64,000 nucleotides of DNA from Streptococcus shenyangsis (GCF_006385785.1 NZ_VFSH01000004.1:109970-173969), one strand, 5' to 3'; positions 17,480 to 26,504 are shown, counted from the stretch's first letter. Notes: a model not told the origin generated them from the letters alone. A program made the numbers and translations.

Positions 17480-17698
17480 GAGACTGCTGGGAAAACTCCG
17501 ATACTGGGCATCTTGTCAAGCGGCGCTCTGTCCTCCATCGCCTATGGGCCTTAGCAAGTAGTCCTAATATCCCAGTTTATCTCTAATAAACCTTGGCAGA
17601 ATATCCTGCACAATCAGATGAGTCTCAAACTCAAATACGTTCGTCGTTGGCACCAAGACGTCGTTGTCGCTAGCTACTCCTATCACTTAAAAGAATAA
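17480..17698 (+). pseudogene. Remnant of a KimA-like APC-family transporter
   Basis: One plus-strand frame reads ILSSGALSSIAYGP, then TAG at 17552, then QVVLISQFISNKPW. A C-terminal tail follows (WQNILHNQMSLKLKYVRRW, then DVVVASYSYHLKE and TAA). DALSSVAYGPEQ near the N-terminus and a HNQ...YHLK-type tail are features of KimA-like amino acid/potassium permeases, here joined after loss of hundreds of residues. The TAG replaces the usual Glu codon. The identification is from recalled motifs; the piece is certainly non-functional. Confidence 0.55.
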
Positions 17699-17702
17699 AG
17701 AA

Positions 17703-17746
17703 AAGGCCCTACCAGAACCAATAAGCATCTGGTAAGGCCTTTTTCT
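17703..17746. terminator. Bidirectional terminator
   Basis: AAGGCCCTACCAGA pairs with TCTGGTAAGGCCTT with one bulge and is flanked by A and T runs. It lies between the transporter remnant and the oligopeptide-binding gene. Confidence 0.75.
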
Positions 17747-17766
17747 GAAACAAGTCACTATGCTTA

Positions 17767-17915
17767 TACTCAATGAAAATCAAAGAGCAAACTAGAAGCT
17801 AGCCACAGGCTGCTCAAAGCACTGCTTTGAGGTTGTAGATGAAACTGACGAAGTCAGTAACCATATATACGGTAAGGCAACGCTGACGTGGTTTGAAGAG
17901 ATTTTCGAAGAGTAT
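17767..17915 (-). repeat. BOX element, A-B-C form
   Basis: Reads on the minus strand from TACTCTTCGAAAATCTC (boxA end, 17915) through one boxB module (the GACTTCGTCAGT region) to boxC ending in TTTTCATTGAGTA (17767). It lies downstream of the oligopeptide-binding protein gene. Confidence 0.9.
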
Positions 17916-17940
17916 TAACTGAAAAGCATGACTAGGAATA

Positions 17941-19905
17941 TCATTGAATGTGATTTGCTAAATCTTCCTGAGCTTTTTTATTTGACTCAGCTTTTTCTTT
18001 TAGCCATTTTTCATAGAGTTCTTGGTACTGTTTAGCAGTTACTGGCTCTTTTTGCAATTCAACATATTTATAGTTGTCTGCATTTCCCTTATGACCAACG
18101 AATGAGAATGGACCTGTAAACGGTACAGTCTTACGGAAAATTGGGTTGGCTCCGCCACTTTGAACTGGTAGGAAGAGGGCACTATCTGTCAACCAAGCTT
18201 GGGCTTCAGCGTATTTTTCATAACGAGCTTGAGTATCTGTGATTTCAGCATCAGCCTGATCCAAGAGTTTCTTGTAGTCAGAAAGACCAATCTTGTCCTT
18301 AATTTCCTTGTCTTTTCCTTCAGTCAAGCCCATGTTTTTCAACTGAGAACCTGTCTCTGGATCAAGGATGGCTAGGTAAGTCTTCGGATCTGAGTAGTCT
18401 CCACCCCATCCTGAGATGTCGATATCGTAATCTTTTTGTTCTGCTGTATCTGCAAAGTAGGTTGCCTGATCTTTTTCATCTGGAGAAAGTTGGATAACAT
18501 CGATGACAACATTATCCTTACCAAGAGTGGCTTCTACTGTTTGCTTGAGAGAGCCAGCCTGTTGCACATCTAGCTTAGCAGTCTGGTCAACTGGCATATC
18601 CAAATGAATTGGGAAGGTTACTCCCTGAGCTTGAAGACTTTCTTTAGCCTTAGCAAATTTCTCTTTGGCCTTGTCAGGGTTCAAGAAGGCTTGCTTACCA
18701 TCGTTTAGGTTGATATTTGCCCAATCTTTACCGTAGTTGACAATTTTTTCATTGACAATATCACCGAAGTTCTTATCGCCAACTTGGACAAAGTTACTTG
18801 GTGTAATCGTGTTACGTAAGATACGGTCTGCTCCATCTTCACCATTTGTCTGTGCTGCATAAGCATGACGGTCAAAGGCAAAGTTGATAGCCTGACGGAA
18901 ATCCTTATTTTGCATAGCTGCGCGTGAATCTGTCTTTTCCTTATCAGACTGTTTCATAGTCTGCTTGTAGCTTTGACGATTCACATTGAAAAGATAATAG
19001 AAAGTAACTGAATTTTGCGGTGTATAGGTAATCTTGTCCTCATTTCCCTTCTTAAGCTCAGAAAAGACTGAACTTGTTGGGAAGATACGGCCATCAGTAT
19101 AGTTACCATCCAAGAAACCTCTTGCAATGCTGTCTTGGTCAGAACCGTCAAAGAAAGAAAGTTTCACTTTCTCGATTTTAACATTGTCCTTATCCCAGTA
19201 ATTAGGGTTTTTATCAAGTTCAATCAAAGATTTTGATGTGAATGATTTAAATAAGTAAGGACCATTTGACAAGATACTTGATGGTGTCACACTTCCAAAG
19301 TCATCTCCCTTAGACTTCAAGAAAGCTTCGTTTACCGGACTAAGAATACTTGCTGTTGTTTTAGAGTTCCAATAAGTCTCAGGCTGGTTGAGAGTGTATT
19401 GTAGCGTGTAATCATCCACCGCCTTAACACCAACAGTTCCAAAATCAGATGATTGCCCTTCAACATAGTCTGCTAACCCTTTAATAGAGTCTTGTACCAA
19501 GTACAAGTTTTCAGCCTTTTTATCCGCCGCATACTTAAGACCAGTCACAAAATCATGAGCTGTTACATCCGCATACTCTTCTCCTTCAGAAGTGTACCAT
19601 TTGGCCCCCTGACGGATCTTATAAGTGTAGGTCAAACCATCTTTTGATACAGTCCATGACTCAGCCATAGACGGGATGAGATTGCCGTACTGGTCATTTT
19701 CCAACAAACCATCAATCAAGTTGGTTGTGATACTAGATGTAGAATCTCGTGTAGAGGTAATATAATCCAAGGTATCTGGGTTATTAACAAAGATATAAGA
19801 GTAAGTCTTGTCTGTATTACTTGATTGGGAAGACCCACATGCCGCTAGAGCTAGACCTGCTGTCAAAGCCATAGCTCCAAAAAGCATAACTTTTGATTTC
19901 TTCAT
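17941..19905 (-). CDS. Oligopeptide ABC transporter substrate-binding lipoprotein (AmiA/AliA/AliB-like)
   Basis: Lipoprotein of 654 residues with lipobox LAAC at about residues 20-23 (AALAACGSSQSS region). It belongs to the family-5 extracellular solute-binding proteins (SYIFVNNPDTLDYI at the start, SGWGGDYSDPKTYLAIL near residue 500). Such proteins present peptides to the Ami permease in pneumococci, feeding nutrition and peptide sensing. No permease genes are adjacent, so this is an orphan receptor of the AliA/AliB type and must share a transporter encoded elsewhere. The start follows GGAGAATAATC. Which paralogue it is cannot be settled here. Confidence 0.88.
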   Translation of the reverse strand: MKKSKVMLFGAMALTAGLALAACGSSQSSNTDKTYSYIFVNNPDTLDYITSTRDSTSSITTNLIDGLLENDQYGNLIPSMAESWTVSKDGLTYTYKIRQGAKWYTSEGEEYADVTAHDFVTGLKYAADKKAENLYLVQDSIKGLADYVEGQSSDFGTVGVKAVDDYTLQYTLNQPETYWNSKTTASILSPVNEAFLKSKGDDFGSVTPSSILSNGPYLFKSFTSKSLIELDKNPNYWDKDNVKIEKVKLSFFDGSDQDSIARGFLDGNYTDGRIFPTSSVFSELKKGNEDKITYTPQNSVTFYYLFNVNRQSYKQTMKQSDKEKTDSRAAMQNKDFRQAINFAFDRHAYAAQTNGEDGADRILRNTITPSNFVQVGDKNFGDIVNEKIVNYGKDWANINLNDGKQAFLNPDKAKEKFAKAKESLQAQGVTFPIHLDMPVDQTAKLDVQQAGSLKQTVEATLGKDNVVIDVIQLSPDEKDQATYFADTAEQKDYDIDISGWGGDYSDPKTYLAILDPETGSQLKNMGLTEGKDKEIKDKIGLSDYKKLLDQADAEITDTQARYEKYAEAQAWLTDSALFLPVQSGGANPIFRKTVPFTGPFSFVGHKGNADNYKYVELQKEPVTAKQYQELYEKWLKEKAESNKKAQEDLANHIQ

Positions 19906-19989
19906 GATTATTCTCCATTTTTTACAGTATGTGAAATATTATACACCATTTGAGCAAAAATATAAAGTATTTTGAGCTTTTTTTACAAA

Positions 19990-20030
19990 AATAAAAATCA
20001 GTAGACTCGAGTTCCTACTGATTTTTGATA
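19990..20030. terminator. Terminator after rpmH
   Basis: ATCAGTAG and CTACTGAT pair around GACTCGAGTTC, with T-runs on both sides, between rpmH and the lipoprotein gene. Confidence 0.75.
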
Positions 20031-20043
20031 TGGTTCGTTTGGA

Positions 20044-20178
20044 TTATGCAGCCAAAACTTTGCGTCCTTTACGACGACGAGCTGCCAATACGCGACGACC
20101 GTTTTTAGTTGACATACGGTTACGGAATCCGTGTTTGCGCGCACGACGAAGTTTACTTGGTTGATAAGTACGTTTCAC
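20044..20178 (-). CDS. rpmH: 50S ribosomal protein L34
   Basis: 44 residues, highly basic: [17 protein letters not shown] near the start and [16 protein letters not shown] near the end, the complete L34 pattern. The start is GTG at 20178, preceded by GGAGG eight bases upstream. The usual rpmH partners dnaA and rnpA are not beside it. The gene was too short for a simple length cut-off but is unmistakable. Confidence 0.96.
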
Positions 20179-20252
20179 GATGAATACCTCCTCATAGATT
20201 TTGTATTCGTTTAGCCGGCTATAAAGTGATCAGTTACTAAACATACTTTACT

Positions 20253-20281
20253 ATTCTATCTGATTCTTTTACTTTTGTCAA
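20253..20281 (-). promoter_or_regulatory. rpmH promoter
   Basis: On the minus strand a perfect TTGACA (20276-20281), a 17-base spacer and TAGAAT (20253-20258). The leader to the GTG start is about 65 bases and contains the palindrome TAGCCGGCTA. Confidence 0.8.
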
Positions 20282-20332
20282 TAGCTCTAGGCAAATGTTT
20301 CCAGCTTTTTAACGCTTTTTCTGATGTAAGCC

Positions 20333-21547
20333 CTATCTACGATACTGTTTCAAGAAACGAGTCATCTTTTCTTGGATTTGGGCTAACTCATCAACACGAG
20401 GAAGGTAAACGATGCGGAAGTGGTCTGGTTCCTTCCAGTTAAAGCCTCGACCATGAACCAAGAGAACCTTTTCCTGCTTCAAGAAATCAAGGACAAACTG
20501 CTCATCATCATCAATACGGTACATATTTCGGTCGATTTTAGGGAAGATATAGAGTCCGGCCTTGGGTTTAACAGCAGACAAACCTGGGATTTCTTGAATG
20601 GCATTGTAGATGAAGTTTCTTTGCTCATATATTCGTCCACCTGGAAGAAGCAATTCATCGACTGATTGGTGGCCACCCAAGGAAGTTTGTACGACTTGTT
20701 GGGCCAAAACGTTAGAGCAAAGGCGCATATTGGACAACATATTGAGCCCTTCGATATAGCCTTTAACGTGTGTCTTAGGACCAGACAAGACCATCCAACC
20801 CACACGAAAACCAGCGATACGGTGCGATTTTGACAGACCATTCATGCTGACACAGAAGACATCTGGTGCCAAGCTCGCCACAGGCGTATGCACATGCCCA
20901 TCCATGACCATGCGGTCATAGATTTCATCCGCAAAGATAATCAAATCATTTTGACGGGCAATCTCAATAATCTCCAACAAGAGTTCCTTAGGATAAAGGG
21001 CTCCAGTTGGATTATTTGGATTGATAAGGACGATTGCCTTGGTATTGGAAGTGATTTTTGACTTGATATCGTCAATATCTGGGTACCATTCGGCAGCTTC
21101 ATCACAGATATAGTGAACGGCATTTCCTCCAGCTAGACTTACAGCCGCTGTCCAGAGAGGATAGTCTGGCATTGGGACTAAGACCTCGTCTCCATTGTCC
21201 AACAGTCCCTGCATGGACATGACAATCAGTTCACTGACACCATTTCCAAGGTAAATATCATCAATATCTACGTTTGGGAATTTCTTCAATTGGCAATACT
21301 GCATGATGGCCTTACGGGCTGAGAAAATCCCTTTGGAGTCAGAATATCCTTCACTATCACGCGCATTCATAATCAAGTCATGAATGACCTCGTCTGGCGC
21401 TGTAAAACCAAATTCTGCTGGATTTCCTGTATTCAGACGTAAAATCTTTTCTCCATTTGCTCGCATTCGCATGGCTTCTTCCAAAACAGGACCACGGATA
21501 TCATAAGCAACATGCTCTAACTTACTAGACTTGTTATATTCTTTCAT
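20333..21547 (-). CDS. alaT: Class I/II aminotransferase (AlaT-like)
   Basis: PLP-dependent aminotransferase of 404 residues. The PLP lysine is in SMNGLSKSHRIAGFRVGW, with INPNNPTGALY and FADEIYDRM upstream. It is closest in features to the AlaT subgroup, which makes alanine from pyruvate and glutamate, though aspartate aminotransferase activity cannot be excluded. The start at 21547 follows GAGGAAAC. Monocistronic by its spacing. Confidence 0.85.
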   Translation of the reverse strand: MKEYNKSSKLEHVAYDIRGPVLEEAMRMRANGEKILRLNTGNPAEFGFTAPDEVIHDLIMNARDSEGYSDSKGIFSARKAIMQYCQLKKFPNVDIDDIYLGNGVSELIVMSMQGLLDNGDEVLVPMPDYPLWTAAVSLAGGNAVHYICDEAAEWYPDIDDIKSKITSNTKAIVLINPNNPTGALYPKELLLEIIEIARQNDLIIFADEIYDRMVMDGHVHTPVASLAPDVFCVSMNGLSKSHRIAGFRVGWMVLSGPKTHVKGYIEGLNMLSNMRLCSNVLAQQVVQTSLGGHQSVDELLLPGGRIYEQRNFIYNAIQEIPGLSAVKPKAGLYIFPKIDRNMYRIDDDEQFVLDFLKQEKVLLVHGRGFNWKEPDHFRIVYLPRVDELAQIQEKMTRFLKQYRR

Positions 21548-21644
21548 CTTGTTTCCTCAATTCATCGAGATAGTAACATTATACCACTAGAAAGAGAATG
21601 CGACAAGTTTACTGAAATGTGTTACTAAAATCCTACAGAAGAAA

Positions 21645-21665
21645 AACCTCACTAAAAGTGAGGCC
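21645..21665 (-). terminator. Terminator of the small membrane protein gene
   Basis: On the minus strand CCTCACT-TTT-AGTGAGG is followed by TTTTTC. Confidence 0.75.
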
Positions 21666-21702
21666 AAGACAGGGGAGATAGCAGGTATTTGCGAAAGACA
21701 CA

Positions 21703-21993
21703 TCACATACCAAAAGATAAACCTAGAAAAAGCAAGCCTAAAAAGGAGTCATAAAGAAGATTGAACATGAGGAAAAGTCCCCATATCATCAAGTAATCCC
21801 AACGCCCACTTCTTTTAGCGACTAGGAATAAGATTAGATGGTAGAGTACATGAAAGACTAAAAAGCCGATAAAACCTGGATAAAGAAGCGGTACCAGTCT
21901 CTCTAATTGCCAGACCATGATAACTTCTACCAAGACTGAAACTAGGATAATTCCATAATAAAGGAAATTTGATGTTTGAAAAGAGCTTTTCAT
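21703..21993 (-). CDS. Small integral membrane protein of unknown function
   Basis: About 96 residues with three predicted membrane segments (YYGIILVSVLVEVIMVW, GFIGFLVFHVLYHLILFLV and LMIWGLFLMFNLLYDSFLGL). No motif recognised. The start at 21993 is the second of two adjacent ATGs and gives seven bases from GGAGG; the first, at 21996, is equally possible. A terminator follows. Confidence 0.75.
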   Translation of the reverse strand: MKSSFQTSNFLYYGIILVSVLVEVIMVWQLERLVPLLYPGFIGFLVFHVLYHLILFLVAKRSGRWDYLMIWGLFLMFNLLYDSFLGLLFLGLSFGM

Positions 21994-22098
21994 CATTATC
22001 CCTCCCTTCACTTGTTTCCTGCTATCCTTTCTTTTATTTTATCATATATTTATATAGATTTTAAGCGCTAATATTCTTTTGAAAAATACTTTTTTTGC

Positions 22099-22127
22099 TT
22101 TACTTCTATAGTGAAAAGGTTTACAAT
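22099..22127 (+). promoter_or_regulatory. Promoter of the universal stress protein gene
   Basis: TTTACT (22099-22104), a 17-base spacer and TACAAT (22122-22127), with AGGAGG of the gene shortly after. Confidence 0.55.
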
Positions 22128-22157
22128 TATAGTAAGAAAATTTCAGGAGGTTTCATT

Positions 22158-22610
22158 ATGGCACAACGTTACCAAAATATCATGGTCGCAATCGATGGTT
22201 CTAAAGAAGCGGACTTGGCTTTTGTCAAGGGAGTTCATTCTGCTCTACGAAACGACGCTAAACTGACCATCGCACATGTCATTGACACACGCGCACTCCA
22301 AAGCGTATCCACCTTTGATGCTGAAGTTTACGAAGAACTCCAAGTCGACGCTGAAAGTCTGATGAAAGAGTACGAAAAACGTGCAAGAGATGCTGGTGTG
22401 GCAGATGTTCATATCGTCATTGAAATGGGAAATCCAAAAACCCTCTTGGCACGTACTATTCCGGATGCTGAGGAAGTGGATCTCATCCTCGTTGGCGCAA
22501 CTGGTCTCAACGCCTTTGAACGCCTCTTGGTCGGCTCTTCATCTGAATACATTCTCCGCCATGCTAAGGTCGATTTGCTGGTTGTGAGAGAACAAGAAAA
22601 AACATTATAA
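22158..22610 (+). CDS. Universal stress protein UspA family
   Basis: Cytoplasmic protein of 150 residues with the Usp fold: NIMVAIDGSKEADLAF at the start and the ATP-binding GATGLNAFERLLVGSSSEYIL near the end, which fits the G-2x-G-9x-G-S pattern. Such proteins accumulate in stress; the molecular role is unclear. The start at 22158 has AGGAGG at good spacing. It is divergent from the small membrane protein gene and has its own terminator. Confidence 0.93.
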   Translation: MAQRYQNIMVAIDGSKEADLAFVKGVHSALRNDAKLTIAHVIDTRALQSVSTFDAEVYEELQVDAESLMKEYEKRARDAGVADVHIVIEMGNPKTLLARTIPDAEEVDLILVGATGLNAFERLLVGSSSEYILRHAKVDLLVVREQEKTL

Positions 22611-22619
22611 TCACGAAGA

Positions 22620-22643
22620 AAAGGAGCCAAAAGCTCCTTTTTG
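22620..22643 (+). terminator. Terminator of the universal stress protein gene
   Basis: AAGGAGC-CAAAA-GCTCCTT followed by TTTG and further T-rich sequence. Confidence 0.75.
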
Positions 22644-22654
22644 TTTACTATTTA

Positions 22655-22849
22655 TACTCTTCGAAAATCAAATTCAAACCACGTCAACATCGCCTTGCCG
22701 TATATATGTTACTGACTTCGTCAGTTTCATCTGCAACCTCAAAACAGTGTTTTGAGCTGACTTCGTCAGTTCTATCTACAACCTCAAAGCAGTGCTTTGA
22801 GCAGCCTGCGGCTAGTTTCCTAGTTTGCTATTTGATTTTCATTGAGTAT
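22655..22849 (+). repeat. BOX element, A-B-B-C form
   Basis: Begins TACTCTTCGAAAATC, contains two boxB modules (two GACTTCGTCAGTT units) and ends in boxC TTTTCATTGAGTA. Its last bases supply the stop codon of the HAD-MazG gene, which reads into it from the other strand. Confidence 0.9.
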
Positions 22850-24230
22850 TATTTCTCTCTTTATGGCGTTCGTAAGCCTTGAGCTGGCGCTGCAGTTCCT
22901 TTTTAATAGCAAGTTCTGGAGCATATTTTTCTTCCCAATCATCTGGCTTTAAGATTTTATGGGTTACTGGATCAAAATGAGCCTTGCCATCTGGAAAAAT
23001 TTTCCCCATATTGGCCTGATGGACGATATCAAAAATACGTTCTGGGTCAACCCCCATCAAAACAAAACTACCGTAGGTGAAATAAAGCGTGTCAATCAAG
23101 GCATCCACCTGACCTATCAAATCTTGCTGGGCAGGCGTCTTCTTAGCTACTTTATCTGCTGCCTTATCAAGAGCTTGATGAAGTTGTGATAGAGCTTGAC
23201 CAAAATCCTCTTCAGAAGGACTAGCAGCTCGAACAAACTCCACCAATTCTTCTATTTTAAAGCCAGCCCTGTGGGTAGCACCTTCTAAATCCCAAGCTCG
23301 AGGTTCTTCTTGAGTTCGTTCATCCATCATGTGGTGAAAGGTCTTGACCTTATTGAAATGATAGTCACGGCTGACAAAGACTTTTTCTGATGCCAGAACA
23401 CCAAAATGTTCCAAGGCCTTGTGGATTCCGTCTTGCTGATTACTGGTTGTGATGTGCTTGGCAACTTCCTTGACACTGCTACTACCATTTCCCATAGCGA
23501 CCGACATACCGACACCAGCCAGCATTTCCAGGTCGTTATCCGAGTCACCAAAGGCCATGACTTGGTTGAGATCAAAACCATATTCTTTCCCAACTCGTCG
23601 AATGCCTTCCAATTTAGAGTTTCCTTGATTGATGACATCCGCAGCAAAAGGATTGCTACGTGTCAATTTCAAGTCTTCAAAATCAGCTGCCGCCTTCTCA
23701 GATTCTTCTGGCGTCATCAGCATCAAAACTTGGTAGATAGGCTGATTCATCAGATGAAGCAGGTCTTCTTCCTTTTGGGGAACAACCTTGCTGACCATAC
23801 GATTAAAGGAATGACTCACCGTCCGAGTTAAGACAGAGGGAACGAAGCGACTGATTCGTTGAGAAAAAGAACCCAGACCAAAGGACATGATTTTAGAACC
23901 CAACATGGCATCCTTGGTCCCTAGGGCAATCTCCTTGCCCTCTTTTTTAGCATAAGTAATTAGATGACGCAAATGTAACTTGGAAATTGGGCTCGTGAAC
24001 AAGACTCTTTCTTTATTAAAGATATACTGGCCATTGTAGGTTACCGCAAAGTCCAAATCCAAATCGTCCATCAATTCCTTAACAAAAAAAGGTCCTCGAC
24101 CTGTCGCTACTCCGACAAGCACCCCTTGTTCTTTGACAATTTTAATCGCGTCCTTAGTGGATTTCAAAACACTCTTACGATCGTTGACCAAGGTTCCATC
24201 GATATCAAAAAAAACAGCTTTGACTTCCAT
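22839..24230 (-). CDS. Fusion of a Cof-type HAD phosphatase with a MazG-like pyrophosphohydrolase domain
   Basis: Protein of 463 residues. Residues 1-270 form a Cof-subfamily HAD phosphatase with DIDGTLV (motif I), VATGRG (motif II) and FGDSDNDLEM (motif IV). Residues about 300-460 look like an all-alpha nucleotide pyrophosphohydrolase (PSEEDFGQALSQLHQALDKA, DALIDTLYFTYGSFVLMGVD), the MazG/PRA-PH class. A nucleotide clean-up role is reasonable but inferred. The start at 24230 (MEVKAVFFD) has GGGGAG about 11 bases upstream. The final codons and TGA come from the BOX repeat, so the C-terminus has probably been changed by repeat insertion. Confidence 0.85.
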   Translation of the reverse strand: MEVKAVFFDIDGTLVNDRKSVLKSTKDAIKIVKEQGVLVGVATGRGPFFVKELMDDLDLDFAVTYNGQYIFNKERVLFTSPISKLHLRHLITYAKKEGKEIALGTKDAMLGSKIMSFGLGSFSQRISRFVPSVLTRTVSHSFNRMVSKVVPQKEEDLLHLMNQPIYQVLMLMTPEESEKAAADFEDLKLTRSNPFAADVINQGNSKLEGIRRVGKEYGFDLNQVMAFGDSDNDLEMLAGVGMSVAMGNGSSSVKEVAKHITTSNQQDGIHKALEHFGVLASEKVFVSRDYHFNKVKTFHHMMDERTQEEPRAWDLEGATHRAGFKIEELVEFVRAASPSEEDFGQALSQLHQALDKAADKVAKKTPAQQDLIGQVDALIDTLYFTYGSFVLMGVDPERIFDIVHQANMGKIFPDGKAHFDPVTHKILKPDDWEEKYAPELAIKKELQRQLKAYERHKERNNTQ

Positions 24231-24295
24231 CCTATCCCAATCTCCCCTTTTGTGATACAATGATTATACCACATTTCAGAAAGAGTGAGTAAATC

Positions 24296-25258
24296 ATGCC
24301 TAAGAAAATCCTTGTTTTACATACGGGTGGAACTATTTCCATGCAGGCCGATGCTTCTGGCGCTGTTGTGACGAGTTCGGATAATCCCATGAACCATGTG
24401 TCCAACCCACTTGAAGGAATCCAAGTCCACGCCTTAGACTTTTTTAACCTGCCAAGCCCCCATATCAAACCCAAGCATATGCTGGCTCTCTACCAGAAAA
24501 TTAAAGAGGAAGCTGCTAACTACGATGGAGTGGTGATCACACACGGAACCGATACTCTAGAGGAAACAGCCTATTTCCTTGATACCATGGAAGTTCCCCA
24601 TATGCCTATCGTTCTAACAGGTGCCATGCGCAGCTCCAACGAACTCGGCAGCGACGGTGTTTATAATTATCTGAGCGCTTTACGAGTAGCTAGCGATGAC
24701 AGAGCCGCTGACAAAGGGGTTTTGGTCGTTATGAACGATGAAATCCATGCTGCCAAGTATGTTACCAAAACACATACGACCAATGTCAGTACCTTCCAGA
24801 CCCCAACACATGGCCCCCTCGGTCTGATTATGAAACAGGAAATCCTCTACTTCAAAACAGCTGAACCTCGTGTTCGCTTTGACCTTGATCACATACAAGG
24901 CTTGGTCCCTATCATCTCGGCTTATGCTGGTATGACAGATGAGCTGATTGATATGCTGGATTTGAAACAATTGAACGGTTTGATTATCCAAGCCTTCGGA
25001 GCTGGTAATATTCCCAAAGAAACGGCTCAAAAATTAGAAAGCCTTCTGCAGAGAGGAATCCCAGTCGCCCTAGTTTCACGATGCTTTAACGGTATAGCGG
25101 AACCTGTTTATGCCTACCAAGGTGGAGGCGTGCAGTTGCAAAAAGCAGGTGTCTTTTTTGTTAAAGAACTTAACGCCCAAAAAGCTCGCTTGAAACTCCT
25201 CATCGCCCTCAATGCTGGACTAACAGGACAGAATTTGAAAGACTATATGGAAGGATAA
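24296..25258 (+). CDS. ansA: L-asparaginase, type I (cytoplasmic)
   Basis: 320 residues. Both catalytic threonine motifs are present: HTGGTISM near residue 11 and VVITHGTDTLEETAYFLD near residue 80. There is no signal peptide, so it should act in the cytoplasm, hydrolysing asparagine to aspartate and ammonia. An extended -10 (TGATACAAT) lies about 40 bases upstream of the start. Divergent from the HAD-MazG gene and convergent with ccpA. Confidence 0.93.
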   Translation: MPKKILVLHTGGTISMQADASGAVVTSSDNPMNHVSNPLEGIQVHALDFFNLPSPHIKPKHMLALYQKIKEEAANYDGVVITHGTDTLEETAYFLDTMEVPHMPIVLTGAMRSSNELGSDGVYNYLSALRVASDDRAADKGVLVVMNDEIHAAKYVTKTHTTNVSTFQTPTHGPLGLIMKQEILYFKTAEPRVRFDLDHIQGLVPIISAYAGMTDELIDMLDLKQLNGLIIQAFGAGNIPKETAQKLESLLQRGIPVALVSRCFNGIAEPVYAYQGGGVQLQKAGVFFVKELNAQKARLKLLIALNAGLTGQNLKDYMEG

Positions 25259-25277
25259 GTCTCTTCTCCAGAAAGCA

Positions 25278-25313
25278 AAATCAGGAAATCTTCACGATTC
25301 CCTGATTTTTCTA
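25278..25313. terminator. Bidirectional terminator between ansA and ccpA
   Basis: AATCAGGAAATC and GATTCCCTGATT pair around TTCAC with one bulge, with A- and T-rich flanks suited to both converging genes. Confidence 0.75.
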
Positions 25314-26321
25314 TTTACGTTTTCGTGTTGAACGACGTTCTGTCAAACCATGAGGTAAGAGAACTTCACGTTCTTCCAACTCTTCCTTGTGCATAATCTT
25401 AGTCAACATACGCATGCTAATAGCACCAAGGTCATAAAGAGGTTGGGCGATAGTTGTCAAGTTTGGACGGGTAAAGCGAGAGACTTGTGAATCGTCACTA
25501 GTAATGATTTCAAACTCTTCTGGTACTGACACACCCTTATCAGCAAGGCCGTTCAAAACACCTGCTGCCAACTCATCACCTGTTACAACTGCTGCAGTTG
25601 CATTTGATGAAATCAAGCGTTCTGCCAAGGCATAACCGTCTTCATAAGTGTATTTAGATTCAAATACCAATCCTTCGCTATAAGAAATACCTGCTTTTTT
25701 CAAGGCTTCCTTGTAGCCAACCAAACGAACCTTACCATTGATGTCATCCACTAGTGGACCGCTAACGAAAGCAATGCGCTCATTTTCTTTAGCAAGATAG
25801 GTCACTGCATCAATCGTAGCTTGTTTGTAATCAATATTAACACTTGGAAGTTGATGTTCTACATCCACTGTCCCTGCAAGAACAACTGGTGTTCGAGAAC
25901 GAGAAAACTCTGAACGAATTTTTTCAGTCAAGTGATACCCCATAAAGATGATACCATCCACTTGCTTAGAAAACAGTGTATTGACAACCGAAACTTCCTT
26001 GTCATCATCCTCATCACTATTGGCAAGGACAATGTTGTACTTGTACATTTCAGCGATATCATCAATCCCTTTAGCAAGCGTTGAGAAATAGCCATTGGTA
26101 ATATTCGGAATCACGACACCAACAGTGGTTGTCTTTTTACTTGCAAGACCACGCGCCACTGCATTTGGACGATAATCCAAACGGTCAATCACCTCAAGCA
26201 CTTTTTTTCTAGTATTCTCTTTTACATTCTTATTGCCATTGACTACACGGCTAACTGTCGCCATTGAAACTCCTGCTTCACGGGCGACATCATAAATCGT
26301 TACTGTATCGTCTGTATTCAT
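25311..26321 (-). CDS. ccpA: Catabolite control protein A
   Basis: LacI/GalR-family regulator of 336 residues. The helix-turn-helix TIYDVAREAGVSMATVSRVVNG occupies residues 8-29, followed by the hinge NAVARGLASKKT and a periplasmic-binding-protein-like core. With HPr-Ser46-P, CcpA binds cre sites to repress or activate sugar genes. Candidate targets in this window are manLMN and pflA. The start at 26321 follows AAGGAAAT. A 19-bp inverted repeat (26372-26390) lies upstream. Confidence 0.94.
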   Translation of the reverse strand: MNTDDTVTIYDVAREAGVSMATVSRVVNGNKNVKENTRKKVLEVIDRLDYRPNAVARGLASKKTTTVGVVIPNITNGYFSTLAKGIDDIAEMYKYNIVLANSDEDDDKEVSVVNTLFSKQVDGIIFMGYHLTEKIRSEFSRSRTPVVLAGTVDVEHQLPSVNIDYKQATIDAVTYLAKENERIAFVSGPLVDDINGKVRLVGYKEALKKAGISYSEGLVFESKYTYEDGYALAERLISSNATAAVVTGDELAAGVLNGLADKGVSVPEEFEIITSDDSQVSRFTRPNLTTIAQPLYDLGAISMRMLTKIMHKEELEEREVLLPHGLTERRSTRKRK

Positions 26322-26371
26322 TCCATTTCCTTTCTATATCATACCTCACGAGACTCCAAAAAAGAGACGGT

Positions 26372-26390
26372 ATGAAAATTTCGTTTTCAT
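26372..26390. promoter_or_regulatory. Inverted repeat upstream of ccpA
   Basis: ATGAAAA-TTTCG-TTTTCAT, two perfect 7-base arms. The right half in reverse reads ATGAAAACG, which is the left half of a cre site, so binding by CcpA itself or a related LacI-type protein is possible. Confidence 0.45.
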
Positions 26391-26504
26391 GATTCTACTT
26401 ATTCCATTTTATCACTATTTGTAAACACTTTCAAGCATTTTTTGAAGATTGTTTGAAAAAAATTTCATAGAAAACTATGTTTATGAAGAAAAAATCACCT
26501 TTTC

